DNA from: Treponema sp. UBA4326 | GTDB taxonomy: Bacteria; Spirochaetota; Spirochaetia; Treponematales; Treponemataceae | NCBI GenBank assembly: GCA_002393835.1 | Contig: DGTW01000301.1 | Location: forward strand, 1-9,547 | Direction of reading: 5' to 3' | DNA length: 9,547 nucleotides | Shown here: piece after piece, positions 1-6,877 of the stretch | Position numbering within the stretch: the first letter of the stretch is position 1 | Layout of the letters: the number at the start of each line of letters is the position of its first letter | Program-made: the position numbers and the translations under genes | Notes under the pieces: generated by a model | Told to the model about the DNA's origin: nothing | Database searches by the model: none | Seen by the model: the letters and a program-made list of their open reading frames with translations, nothing else

Positions 1-1104
1 GATGAACTTCCATGGCTCGACACTCCCGGCTCTGGTTTCATTACTGCATTCGAAGGCTTCTGGAATACCTGGGCCTGTCACCGCTCAAACATCATGGTTG
101 TAGTTTGCGGCAGCGCCAATTCCTGGATTTTAGACAAACTTATCGATAATCACGGCGGACTTTATAACCGGGTTACTCATGAACTCAAACTGGAGCCATT
201 TACTCTTGCTGAATGCAAGGAATTCTTCAAATCAAATAATCTGATAATTTCCGATTACGACATAGTTCAAAGCTATATGATTTTCGGTGGTATTCCATTT
301 TACCTCGGATACTTTGAACGCGGCTTAAGTCTGGCTCAGAATGTGGATAAACTTCTGTTTCTTTCAAATGCAAAACTGAAAGATGAATACAACAGGCTTT
401 TCGAATCAGGCTTCAGGAATCCTGAGATAATGAAATCAATTGTAAATCTTTTGAGCCAGCTTAATGCTGGCTTTACACGAAGAGAAATTGTTGAAAAATT
501 AAAGATTAGGGATAGCGGACATCTTTCAAAATATCTGAAAGCTCTTGTTGCAAGTGACTTTGTTATTGAATATGTTCCATTCGGACTTGGCAAACGCGAG
601 ACCCACTACAAGCTTGTAGATTCCTTCTGTAAATTCTGGCTTAAGTTTGTAAATGAAAAAGAAACTTTTGATTCCGCTTTCTGGCAGCCAAATGTTACTT
701 CAAATCAGATTAACAGCTGGAGAGGCTTTGCATTCGAAAACGTCTGCTTTAATCATATCAAACAGATTAAGAGCGCTCTTGGAATCAGCGGAGTTATTAC
801 CAGTCAGTCAGCCTGGTCAAAACGCCCGGACGAAGCTGGTGAAAAAGGAGCCCAGATAGACTTAATAATAGACCGCAAAGATAATGTGGTAAATATGTGT
901 GAAATGAAATTCTACAGCGAAGAATTTTCTGTTAGTAAAGATTATCACGAAACTCTGGTCAAGCGTCAGAGGCTTTTGACAACAATGATTTCAAAGAAAT
1001 CTGTTGTTCACGGAACTTTAATAACAACCTACGGCCTGACTTATAACGAATACTCAGGGGACTTCATCAACACAATCACCATGGAAGATTTATTCAAAGA
1101 CTGA
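1..1104 (+). CDS. AAA-family ATPase with C-terminal DUF234-like nuclease-fold domain (5' end outside window)
   Basis: The reading frame is open from the first base, so the N-terminus, including the Walker A motif, lies outside the window; 367 residues are visible. They begin with the Walker B segment DELPWLDT. A sensor-1-like strand follows (VVVCGSANSWI, visible residues 32-42), then a lid region rich in aromatic residues. A winged helix is apparent around visible residues 155-190 (TRREIVEKLKIRD...GHLSKYLKAL). The C-terminal part contains FENVC, then IDLII (D287) and CEMKF (E301, K303), the spacing of a PD-(D/E)XK fold. This order matches the ATPase_2/DUF234 family, which is abundant in archaea and anaerobic bacteria. 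The family's role is not established; ATP-dependent DNA or protein remodelling is inferred from the folds. The ATG at base 94 is internal to the ATPase domain and should not be taken as the start. The family call is firm, the function unknown. Confidence 0.88.
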   Translation, partial: DELPWLDTPGSGFITAFEGFWNTWACHRSNIMVVVCGSANSWILDKLIDNHGGLYNRVTHELKLEPFTLAECKEFFKSNNLIISDYDIVQSYMIFGGIPFYLGYFERGLSLAQNVDKLLFLSNAKLKDEYNRLFESGFRNPEIMKSIVNLLSQLNAGFTRREIVEKLKIRDSGHLSKYLKALVASDFVIEYVPFGLGKRETHYKLVDSFCKFWLKFVNEKETFDSAFWQPNVTSNQINSWRGFAFENVCFNHIKQIKSALGISGVITSQSAWSKRPDEAGEKGAQIDLIIDRKDNVVNMCEMKFYSEEFSVSKDYHETLVKRQRLLTTMISKKSVVHGTLITTYGLTYNEYSGDFINTITMEDLFKD

Positions 1105-1112
1105 TTCTTTTC

Positions 1113-1211
1113 GTGGTAGCATCACACCCCTGGAAGCCAAAATCACGCATGGCATGTTATCATAATGGTAACGGCTTTTTGCCTTGAAGGAGAAGTCTGT
1201 GTATCTACCAC
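1113..1211. repeat. 99-bp imperfect inverted-repeat (hairpin) element
   Basis: The outer arms GTGGTAG (1113-1119) and CTACCAC (1205-1211) are perfect 7-bp complements. Nested inside them are ACAC (1124-1127) with GTGT (1199-1202), then AAGCCAAAA (1134-1142) with TTTTGCCTT (1177-1185; 8 of 9 positions pair), then an apical stem GTTATCA (1156-1162) with TGGTAAC (1166-1172) around a TAA loop, with one G-T pair. All pairs nest in register, so the segment could fold end to end. It sits between the ATPase gene and the broken MATE gene. It could be a MITE-like remnant, a structured RNA or a transcription-end structure. I see no target-site duplication beside the outer arms and no T tract after them. 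Confidence 0.5.
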
Positions 1212-1229
1212 AAACCGAAATTTTAATGG

Positions 1230-1247
1230 TATAATTGATAAAGGTGG
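1230..1247 (+). promoter_or_regulatory. Extended -10-like box and ribosome-site-like sequence before the MATE remnant
   Basis: A perfect TATAAT (1230-1235) is preceded by TGG, giving an extended -10 form, and followed by AAGGTGG (1241-1247). A TTG-ATG pair at 1258-1263 lies 10 bases after it and opens a frame of only 23 codons before a stop. No convincing -35 box is visible. The arrangement could be a chance AT-rich match or a signal left from rearrangement. It could transcribe the remnant, but it cannot yield an intact transporter. Confidence 0.25.
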
Positions 1248-1248
1248 A

Positions 1249-1935
1249 ATAGTTCACTTGATGAGCACCGCATCTGCTGCCCTGATTGAGGCTCTTTTCC
1301 TTCTGATTGCCGCAAAGGTAAAAAAATGAACATGTCTTTCAAGCCCACCATGCTTTCAATCAGGGAAATCGCTTCTACTTTCCGGAGCGGACTTCCGGCT
1401 TCCCTGGACAATGTAATTGCCCGCATGGCTCCGACGGGCATTGGCTATGCGGCTTCAACTCTCTTCGGTGTTCTGTATTCCGAGCGTGATAAATCAGGCC
1501 TTAATCGTTCAGTTTGGGAAGTCCTTCGTTTTGGAAGTTATTTGGGCTGCAATTGTTTTTGCCGTTCTGCCGCTTTTGATGAAAGTTTATGGAATGCCTG
1601 CTAATCATGACGTAAGGCTCGGTTCGATTTTCCAGCTGGGCTTCTTACTCTTTTTCCTCGTTGTTTTTGTCCTGACGATTTTTTATGAATCTACGGAACG
1701 CTTTGGCATGTCGCTTTTTCTTGCTTCTATTCCTGATTCAGTCGTCTATCCTTTGCTTCTTATTGCATTTATTCCTCACTTTCAGAAGTTGGGAATATGG
1801 TATGCGCAGTCTTTCAGTCTTATTCTGGGACTTTTTGTCAGCTATGTTTTCCTTACCCTCATTGCAGGAAAAAATAATTTATACCATGTCTACAAGATGA
1901 ACATTGTGTCAATCGTGGTCAGTAAAAATACATGA
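1249..1935 (+). pseudogene. Degraded MATE-family efflux transporter (C-terminal half only, two frameshifts)
   Basis: Three reading-frame pieces together resemble the second half of a MATE (multidrug and toxic compound extrusion) membrane transporter. Piece 1 (to 1326) is the helix [21 protein letters not shown], whose frame ends at an A6 run (1321-1326). One extra A would join it to piece 2, which carries SFKPTML...FRSGLPASLDNV and TLFGVLYSERDKSGLNRSVWEV; these resemble the MATE start-of-half-two motif (GLPaaldn) and the later YGERD motif. These two motifs lie closer together than expected, suggesting an internal deletion. Near 1521-1530 the similarity moves to another frame, FVLEVIWAAIVFAVLPLLMK, and continues through three or four hydrophobic helices to the stop at 1933-1935. 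The N-terminal half is absent upstream. The gene is almost certainly non-functional. Assignment to MATE rather than another polysaccharide/drug flippase family rests on these motifs alone. Confidence 0.72.
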
Positions 1936-2036
1936 GCTGATTGTTAAAGTCCTGCTGAATAGCCAAAATATCACTAAAAGCGGCTGCAAGAATCACAGTC
2001 AGTGTACAGGGGATTGAACTTTGAGCTTAAATTTCT

Positions 2037-2064
2037 TTACGAATGGAAATTCCCGATATATACT
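2037..2064 (+). promoter_or_regulatory. Possible promoter of the small membrane protein gene
   Basis: TTTACG (2037-2042) and TATACT (2059-2064) are separated by 16 bp. The -10 box is good and the -35 weak. Transcription would start near 2071, leaving a very short leader that begins about at the ribosome site. An inverted repeat AATTTC (2030-2035) / GAAATT (2046-2051) overlaps the -35 side and might be an operator, but it is short. Confidence 0.3.
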
Positions 2065-2083
2065 TAAAAAAAGGAGTATTTGT

Positions 2084-2668
2084 ATGAAAAAAAGCCCGAT
2101 TGTGATTTGTCATCTTATTCTGATGATTGCTCTGTTTTTATGTGCCACTTTTGCAACAGTCATGTTCTTAGGCGGCTTCGAGTTTGCTGTTGAAGGAAAA
2201 GTCAGAAGTGATAGGCTCTTGACCGGTTTTTCGACAATTATGGCTATGGTGATGCTTATTATGGGGATTTTGTACCTGTTTAATGAATACAGCAAGCAGG
2301 CTTCATTTTTTTATAAGGCATTTTTACTTATAATTGTCCTCATTACTGTTCTCGTAATGATAAGTGATGACATATCACCTGATATGAACGGGCTTATACT
2401 TGCTAAATGCGTCCTCTCTGGCGTAAAGGTTATCGTTCTTCTTCTGCTTGCTTTCTGGAAAAATCTTGGCAAAAAGAATTCATTCATTCTGTTTTCCATA
2501 CTCATTTCAATGGATGTGGCATCACTGATATTAGTTCTTATCAACATGATAAATACTTCTTTCAATTTCAGCTTGATGGGAGTTATTACGGCGATTGTTG
2601 CAGACGGAACCGTCGGACTTGGTCTCAGGGGTAAATATATTGATAAAGCAGAGCGCGGTTCAATCTGA
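2084..2668 (+). CDS. Small integral membrane protein, about six helices, function unknown
   Basis: This encodes a 194-residue, very hydrophobic protein with about six membrane segments near residues 7-31, 50-70, 79-100, 108-131, 137-161 and 165-185. A short charged loop (EGKVRSDR) follows helix 1 and an acidic loop (SDDISPDM) lies between helices 3 and 4. The tail is basic and mixed (RGKYIDKAERGSI). I recognise no transport or catalytic motif. The ATG at 2084 is chosen because AAGGAG (2071-2076) sits 7 bases upstream; the frame also runs back to a TTG at 2021, but that lacks a comparable site. It stands alone, downstream of the MATE remnant and convergent with ridA, so context does not suggest a role. 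The clean reading frame and ribosome site support a real gene. Confidence 0.72.
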   Translation: MKKSPIVICHLILMIALFLCATFATVMFLGGFEFAVEGKVRSDRLLTGFSTIMAMVMLIMGILYLFNEYSKQASFFYKAFLLIIVLITVLVMISDDISPDMNGLILAKCVLSGVKVIVLLLLAFWKNLGKKNSFILFSILISMDVASLILVLINMINTSFNFSLMGVITAIVADGTVGLGLRGKYIDKAERGSI

Positions 2669-2683
2669 TACAAAAAGATTTTC

Positions 2684-2749
2684 AGGGGTCTGGTATGCTT
2701 TTGAAAAAATAATTGAATGCATTGTTTTTTCATTTTCCATGCCAGCCCT
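2684..2749. terminator. Long hairpin between convergent genes, probable bidirectional terminator
   Basis: AGGG (2684-2687) and CTGGTATG (2690-2697) pair with CATGCCAG (2738-2745) and CCCT (2746-2749), with one G-T pair and a 2-base bulge. Inside, TGAAAAAA (2702-2709) pairs perfectly with TTTTTTCA (2725-2732) around a 15-base loop. The stem begins 16 bases after the membrane-protein stop and 23 bases after the ridA stop. Read on the minus strand, the stem is followed by a T-rich stretch ending in five Ts, fitting termination of the rrf2-ridA transcript. On the plus strand a T7 run comes about 16 bases later, so termination in that direction is less certain. Confidence 0.6.
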
Positions 2750-2771
2750 TGAGCAGCCCCTTCATGTTTTT

Positions 2772-3146
2772 TTAGTTTACAAGGGCAACCGCTTCAATTT
2801 CAACAAGGGCACCCTTTGGTAAAGCCGCAACTTCAAAGCAGCTGCGGGCAGGTTTTGAGACAAAGTATTTTTCGTATACTGCATTGAATGCGGCAAAATC
2901 TGAAATATGGGCGAGAAAACAGGTAGTTTTTACGACTTTTGAAAAGTCACTTCCTGCCGCCTTCAAAATTTCTCCAAGATTCTTTATGGCCTGTTCTGCC
3001 TGAGCTTCAATGCCACTTCCCTCGATTGTGCCTGTTTCGGGATTGAGCGGAATCTGCCCTGAAGTGTAAAGAAATCCGTTTGCAAGAATTGCCTGTGAAT
3101 AAGGCCCGATTGCTGCCGGTGCTGATTTTGTTTCGATTGTTTTCAT
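2772..3146 (-). CDS. ridA: RidA family reactive-intermediate (enamine/imine) deaminase
   Basis: RidA enzymes hydrolyse reactive enamine/imine intermediates, such as 2-aminoacrylate, released by PLP-dependent enzymes like serine/threonine dehydratase, giving the keto acid and ammonia in the cytoplasm. The protein is 124 residues, about the normal family length. Diagnostic features are IGPYSQA (residues 13-19), TSGQIPLNP (28-36), the helix with EQAIKNLGEIL, and the C-terminal signature KPARSCFEVAALPKGALVEI. In that signature R101 corresponds to the catalytic, carboxylate-binding arginine. The family normally forms a trimer with active sites between subunits. The gene lies 4 bases after the Rrf2-like regulator gene, and its ribosome site AGGAAGG (minus strand, 3157-3163) lies inside the end of that gene, so the two are likely translated together. 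No truncation is seen. Confidence 0.95.
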   Translation of the reverse strand: MKTIETKSAPAAIGPYSQAILANGFLYTSGQIPLNPETGTIEGSGIEAQAEQAIKNLGEILKAAGSDFSKVVKTTCFLAHISDFAAFNAVYEKYFVSKPARSCFEVAALPKGALVEIEAVALVN

Positions 3147-3150
3147 AGTC

Positions 3151-3573
3151 TTATAACCTTCCTGTTAAATCTTGAATTGTAGTCTTTTTCAGTTCTTCTT
3201 CCAGAGCCTTCTGAGCATCGTTTAATGGCTGGTCGAGAAGGGCATGGATTTTGCTTCCAACGGGACATTTTGGGTTTGGATTTACATGAAAATTAAAAAC
3301 GGACCGTTCGCCCTCCTTTTCTTCGCTCACGGCCTTGTAAACATCAAAAAGGGAAATTTCATCGGCTTTCTTTGCAAGACTGGAGCCTCCGACCCCGGCT
3401 TTTGTTTCTACTATTCCCGCAGCCTGTAGCTTTCCCAAAATCTTTCTGATAATTACCGGGTTCATTCCAGTGCTGCTCGCAATGAAGTCGGAAGTGACCT
3501 TGTAGTCTTTTTCAAAATAAGCGATGCAGAGAATAGTGTGAATGGCAACGGTGAGATTCGTGTTTAGTTTCAT
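3151..3573 (-). CDS. Rrf2 family transcriptional regulator, YwnA-like
   Basis: This encodes a 140-residue DNA-binding regulator of the Rrf2 family. An N-terminal winged helix covers about residues 5-70: the recognition-helix region is TGMNPVIIRKILGKLQAAG and the wing is KAGVGGSSLAK. Classic [2Fe-2S] members such as IscR and NsrR carry three close cysteines. Here only C16 and C103 are present (C103 in NPNPKCPVGSKI), the pattern of the YwnA-like branch, so an iron-sulphur cluster is unlikely and thiol or other sensing is possible. The C-terminal helix (NDAQKALEEELKKTT) probably mediates dimerisation. AAGGAT (minus strand, 3580-3585) sits 6 bases before the ATG. It is the first gene of a two-gene unit with ridA, which suggests, but does not prove, that it controls ridA and itself. 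Confidence 0.92.
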   Translation of the reverse strand: MKLNTNLTVAIHTILCIAYFEKDYKVTSDFIASSTGMNPVIIRKILGKLQAAGIVETKAGVGGSSLAKKADEISLFDVYKAVSEEKEGERSVFNFHVNPNPKCPVGSKIHALLDQPLNDAQKALEEELKKTTIQDLTGRL

Positions 3574-3590
3574 AATCCGATCCTTGTTTC

Positions 3591-3625
3591 AGTATAGCAG
3601 AATTGTTGTAAAAAATAAATAACAA
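3591..3625 (-). promoter_or_regulatory. Promoter of the rrf2-like/ridA unit with a possible operator dyad
   Basis: On the minus strand TATACT (3591-3596) is preceded by TGC, giving an extended -10 box; no good -35 hexamer is present, as extended -10 promoters often tolerate. Just upstream lies an AT-rich dyad, TTGTT (3603-3607) and AACAA (3621-3625) with a 13-base spacer, covering the -35 position. Rrf2 proteins often bind AT-rich dyads at their own promoters, so autoregulation is a reasonable inference. The predicted leader is only about 11 bases. Confidence 0.45.
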
Positions 3626-3640
3626 GATAGGGAGAAGGTG

Positions 3641-3860
3641 AGGGGGGCGTTCCCCGCCTATCGGCGGGTCGGGCGTTACGCACTTCGCTGGCGCTCATTC
3701 CCCGTCAACCCTGTCTGCATTATCAGGTTGCGACATGGACGTCGCATGCTTAAAAAGCCAATAACAGCCACGAGAACGAAGTTCTCGTTACGACATGGAT
3801 GTCGGTGAACTGCTTTGCAGGTGCTCCATGCCCTAACGCAGGAAGGCTCGCAGGCGGGCA
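3641..3860. repeat. GC-rich block of small perfect hairpins, probable dispersed repeat
   Basis: This stretch between res and the Rrf2 gene is far richer in G+C than its surroundings and holds at least four hairpins. They are CCCGCC/GGCGGG (3653-3668, 4-base loop), GCGAC/GTCGC (3730-3745), ACGAGAAC/GTTCTCGT (3770-3788, 3-base loop), and CGACAT/ATGTCG (3791-3804, 2-base loop). The 14-mer CGACATGGAYGTCG occurs twice (3731-3744 and 3791-3804), differing at one base. A 68-codon frame crosses the block on the minus strand (3676-3882), but it overlaps the res end and looks like repeat sequence rather than a gene. The block may also end transcription of res. Its presence in many genomic copies is inferred from its composition and modular form. 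Confidence 0.6.
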
Positions 3861-3865
3861 TAACT

Positions 3866-6800
3866 TTAGTCATACAAATCACTGTTTACATCTTCCCCTT
3901 TCACGACGCTTTCAATAATTTGTGTCATATCCTGTTTTGAAATCTGCGGACGATAGTACACATTGGGTACTTCTTCCTTTAATTTTTCGAACAGTTTGTG
4001 TGCGGCTGTAAACTTTCGTCTTTCTTCTGGGTCGATGTGGTCTTTCGTCTTGTCCTTTGTTTCAACAACTAGATTGAGCTGCCTTTTACCCGAAGAATGA
4101 TTTATGACATACATAAAATCCGGGCTGTAAGTTCCGTCTGCATAAGTCGGAATACGAACTGTTTTTCGCGGAATTTTCCCATACACCTCAACCGAGGCAA
4201 TGTTTGATTTTATGCCGTGAGTGATATTATTCCGTTCTAAATCTGAATCATAGGCACAGGAATCATACAGATAATTTTCCAGCGGAGTTTCTTTGCAGTT
4301 TAAAACCCCAATATCGTTACGGACTACATACTCTTTTACGGCATTATTTTCATCACAAAGCGGGTCAGAAACAGGCGCGTCAACTTTTTCATATGAATAT
4401 TTTTCGGCAAAAGTCCTGATATACCAGTCACGGTAGCCTTCTACCAGATGCCGCAAAGTCTGTTTGCTAAAAAACTTTTCAGGTAGCGGATTGGTTTTAA
4501 AATAGTCACAGAAAACTTCATGTAAAAGCGTAATCGGAATATTCGTTTCTTTCTGTGCTTTCTTCAAAAATTCAGAATACGGAAGTTCTTTTTTGAGCGT
4601 GAATGTCGTACCAATTTCATTCGTAAACTTTACGCTTCCGTCTTCATCTTTTGCAGTCTGCTGAATTGAAGTAGAAACAGCCGTTGAACCGTCAATTCCT
4701 TTTTTGAGCAAATCCAAAAGCATTTCTTTTAGTTCAATTTCTTTGGTCGAATCAAAATGCAGGTAGAATTTTTGATTTATGCCTTTCCATAGTGTTGCAA
4801 GTTTATCATAGTTTTCTTTTCGAATTTTGACTTTTTCACTGTCTTTTCCTTTGCTTGCATTTATGCTGACAACTTTTCCTGCCTGCAATGCAGTAAACAA
4901 CTCAGGATAATTTTCCTTGAATTCTTCAAGATGTTCTTCAATAGGCTCACAGCTAATCGGGTCAATAAAATCTTTTACAATCAAGTCTTTAAAGAAAGCC
5001 TTTGAATCAATTTGTTTCTTTTTGGCATACTCTTCAAGGAATGTTTTTGTAATCTTGAACTCTCTTTCTGCCCCTGCGTTGATTTCAGAAAGCAGCTTTT
5101 CCGCAAAGTCTTTTTCAGAATAGTCGATTATGTAGCGAAGATAAAACTGCTTGTCGCTCTGGCGTTCACCAAGTTCATCAACCGGCAGACGCAAACCACG
5201 GCCAACTTCCTGCAACTTGCTTGTTTCGCTTCCGCTAGAACGCAGCTTTGCAATCACAAATACATTCGGGTTATCCCAGCCTTCCTTGAGCGTCCATTTT
5301 GAAAAAATAAAACGTGTCGGCTCCCATTCGCCGTTGTCTTTTTTGATTTTGATGATTTCATCCTTTTTACGCAGAACTTTATCAACTTCTTCTTTTATCT
5401 CTTCGCTGTCCGTGCTGTTATCCTCAGAAAAATATCCGGCAATAGTTTCGTTCAAATGAGTTTGCGAATAACACAGATAATCAACGTATTCCTTATCTTT
5501 TTTCAAATCAGATTTTTGATACCGAACAATCAGAGATTGAAGTTTCTCTTTCAAAAGCCGTTCAAACTCCTGCCGCAAATAACCGTCATTACGGAAAGAT
5601 TCAATCGAATCAATGAAGAAAAGAGAAAGCGTTTTGATTTTTGTAAGGCCGTTGCAGAAATTTTCATATTCTTTTTCAAAGTGGCGGTCAAGTGCAAGGT
5701 TCAGCATTGTAATCTGAAAGGTATCGCTGAAAACCTCGGGATAAAGTGAGTCGCTTTTGTGAAGAATCATTCCGTTGCTCAGTTCAACTTCTGTTTTTGA
5801 AATTGAAGAAACATGGATATTTTCAAAGCTTGAATCGATGTTGTTCAAAGAATCAGTTTCCTGCAAATCAAAAGTCTTTTTCGTCTGCTCATTCTGGAAA
5901 CGCACAGTTTTTGCCTCACCTCTTGCTGTGCTGATTTCAAGCACCTTGATTTTTATCTGGTCTTTGATTTTGTCTTCTTCGGCAATGTATTCAACCTGCA
6001 CGCCTTTTACAAGATTGTTGTTGAACGAAGCGCATGCGCCAAGCGAATACACGACGTTTTCATAATCGATTTTGCCTTTGCCCATTTCTGGGAAGGTTGC
6101 GCCGTAGCGGATAATACATTGTGGCTGAATTTTTTCGACGAGAGTTTTGAATGTGCCTTTCGTGCGGTTGAACTTGTGCGGCTCATCGATGATTACAAAC
6201 GGCTTTATACTCTGCAAGACCTTGTATGGGTTTGTGAAATTACCAAGCAAAGTCTGGTCGTATTCAGCATCCATTGTTGCAGCAGAATTTAACATTCCGC
6301 TGTTTGTTAAAAGCACGTCAATTTTATTTCCGTTCAAGTCTGTATTTTCCGCAAAAGTCTGAATCGCAGCCGGGAAGGATTTACGTCCTTTCGTCTTTTG
6401 TTTTTGTGCATCAAGAACATGAAGGCGTAATTCCGTTCCGTCGTACAAAGACTGCAAGTCACTTTTCATGTATGCTGATTTCAAAAAAGCCTTCGCTCCT
6501 TCTTTGATTGGAACTGTCGGAACAAGCACGATGAATTTGTTGACTCCATACGTCCTATGAAGCTCGAACATTGTTTTTGTGTAAACATAGGTTTTGCCAG
6601 TGCCTGTTTCCATTTTTATGTCGATGTTCAGATATTTAGAAGTGGAATCCGTATAATTCTGACGCAAATTTTCAGGCACAGTGTAGCCGTCCGCAAAGCA
6701 GTTCGGTTTTTCGCCGTTTTGAATTTGGGCAATGTTTGCTTTTATTGTCGCAATGTCTTCTGTCAGAGAAGGGCATTTTGTTCTTTCCGTGTAAAACTTC

Positions 6801-6877
6801 GGTTCAATTCCGTCAAAAACATGGAGCACGGCGTTGATTGCGTTTGTCTGGTGCGGTAAGTTCTGTTCAAGTCGCAT
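3866..6877 (-). CDS. res: Type III restriction enzyme, Res subunit (helicase and nuclease)
   Basis: Res is the ATP-driven cleavage subunit of a Type III restriction system. Bound to Mod, it uses ATP to communicate along DNA between unmethylated sites and then cuts. The 1003 residues match the family's usual length. A Q-tip-like segment LPHQTNAI starts at residue 7. Superfamily 2 helicase motifs follow: METGTGKT (89-96, Walker A), VLVPT (117-121), DEPH (231-234, Walker B), YGATFPE (258-264, motif III), KEGWDNPNVF (531-540, motif V) and QEVGRGLRLPV (556-566, motif VI). The C-terminus has the nuclease signature SPDF (P919-D920) followed by VVETKDK (E939, K941), a complete PD-(D/E)XK set. The start codon touches the mod stop codon, and GAGGT (minus strand, 6883-6887) lies 5 bases upstream within mod, so expression is coupled. 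All key residues are present, and the gene appears functional. Confidence 0.97.
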   Translation of the reverse strand: MRLEQNLPHQTNAINAVLHVFDGIEPKFYTERTKCPSLTEDIATIKANIAQIQNGEKPNCFADGYTVPENLRQNYTDSTSKYLNIDIKMETGTGKTYVYTKTMFELHRTYGVNKFIVLVPTVPIKEGAKAFLKSAYMKSDLQSLYDGTELRLHVLDAQKQKTKGRKSFPAAIQTFAENTDLNGNKIDVLLTNSGMLNSAATMDAEYDQTLLGNFTNPYKVLQSIKPFVIIDEPHKFNRTKGTFKTLVEKIQPQCIIRYGATFPEMGKGKIDYENVVYSLGACASFNNNLVKGVQVEYIAEEDKIKDQIKIKVLEISTARGEAKTVRFQNEQTKKTFDLQETDSLNNIDSSFENIHVSSISKTEVELSNGMILHKSDSLYPEVFSDTFQITMLNLALDRHFEKEYENFCNGLTKIKTLSLFFIDSIESFRNDGYLRQEFERLLKEKLQSLIVRYQKSDLKKDKEYVDYLCYSQTHLNETIAGYFSEDNSTDSEEIKEEVDKVLRKKDEIIKIKKDNGEWEPTRFIFSKWTLKEGWDNPNVFVIAKLRSSGSETSKLQEVGRGLRLPVDELGERQSDKQFYLRYIIDYSEKDFAEKLLSEINAGAEREFKITKTFLEEYAKKKQIDSKAFFKDLIVKDFIDPISCEPIEEHLEEFKENYPELFTALQAGKVVSINASKGKDSEKVKIRKENYDKLATLWKGINQKFYLHFDSTKEIELKEMLLDLLKKGIDGSTAVSTSIQQTAKDEDGSVKFTNEIGTTFTLKKELPYSEFLKKAQKETNIPITLLHEVFCDYFKTNPLPEKFFSKQTLRHLVEGYRDWYIRTFAEKYSYEKVDAPVSDPLCDENNAVKEYVVRNDIGVLNCKETPLENYLYDSCAYDSDLERNNITHGIKSNIASVEVYGKIPRKTVRIPTYADGTYSPDFMYVINHSSGKRQLNLVVETKDKTKDHIDPEERRKFTAAHKLFEKLKEEVPNVYYRPQISKQDMTQIIESVVKGEDVNSDLYD

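Noticed and set aside
1165..1329. 54-codon plus-strand frame beginning at ATG 1165
   Set aside because: It starts inside the apical loop of the inverted-repeat element without a ribosome site; only its last part resembles anything, namely the MATE remnant.
2021..2083. TTG start giving a 215-residue membrane protein
   Set aside because: The added residues are polar and unlike a signal sequence, and the AAGGAG site clearly belongs to the ATG at 2084.
3676..3882. 68-codon minus-strand frame
   Set aside because: It lies over the GC-rich hairpin block and overlaps the end of res; composition and repeats explain the open frame, and it has no ribosome site.
4917..6859. Several plus-strand frames of 60-100 codons
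   Set aside because: They are antisense to the well-supported res gene and show no family features or ribosome sites.
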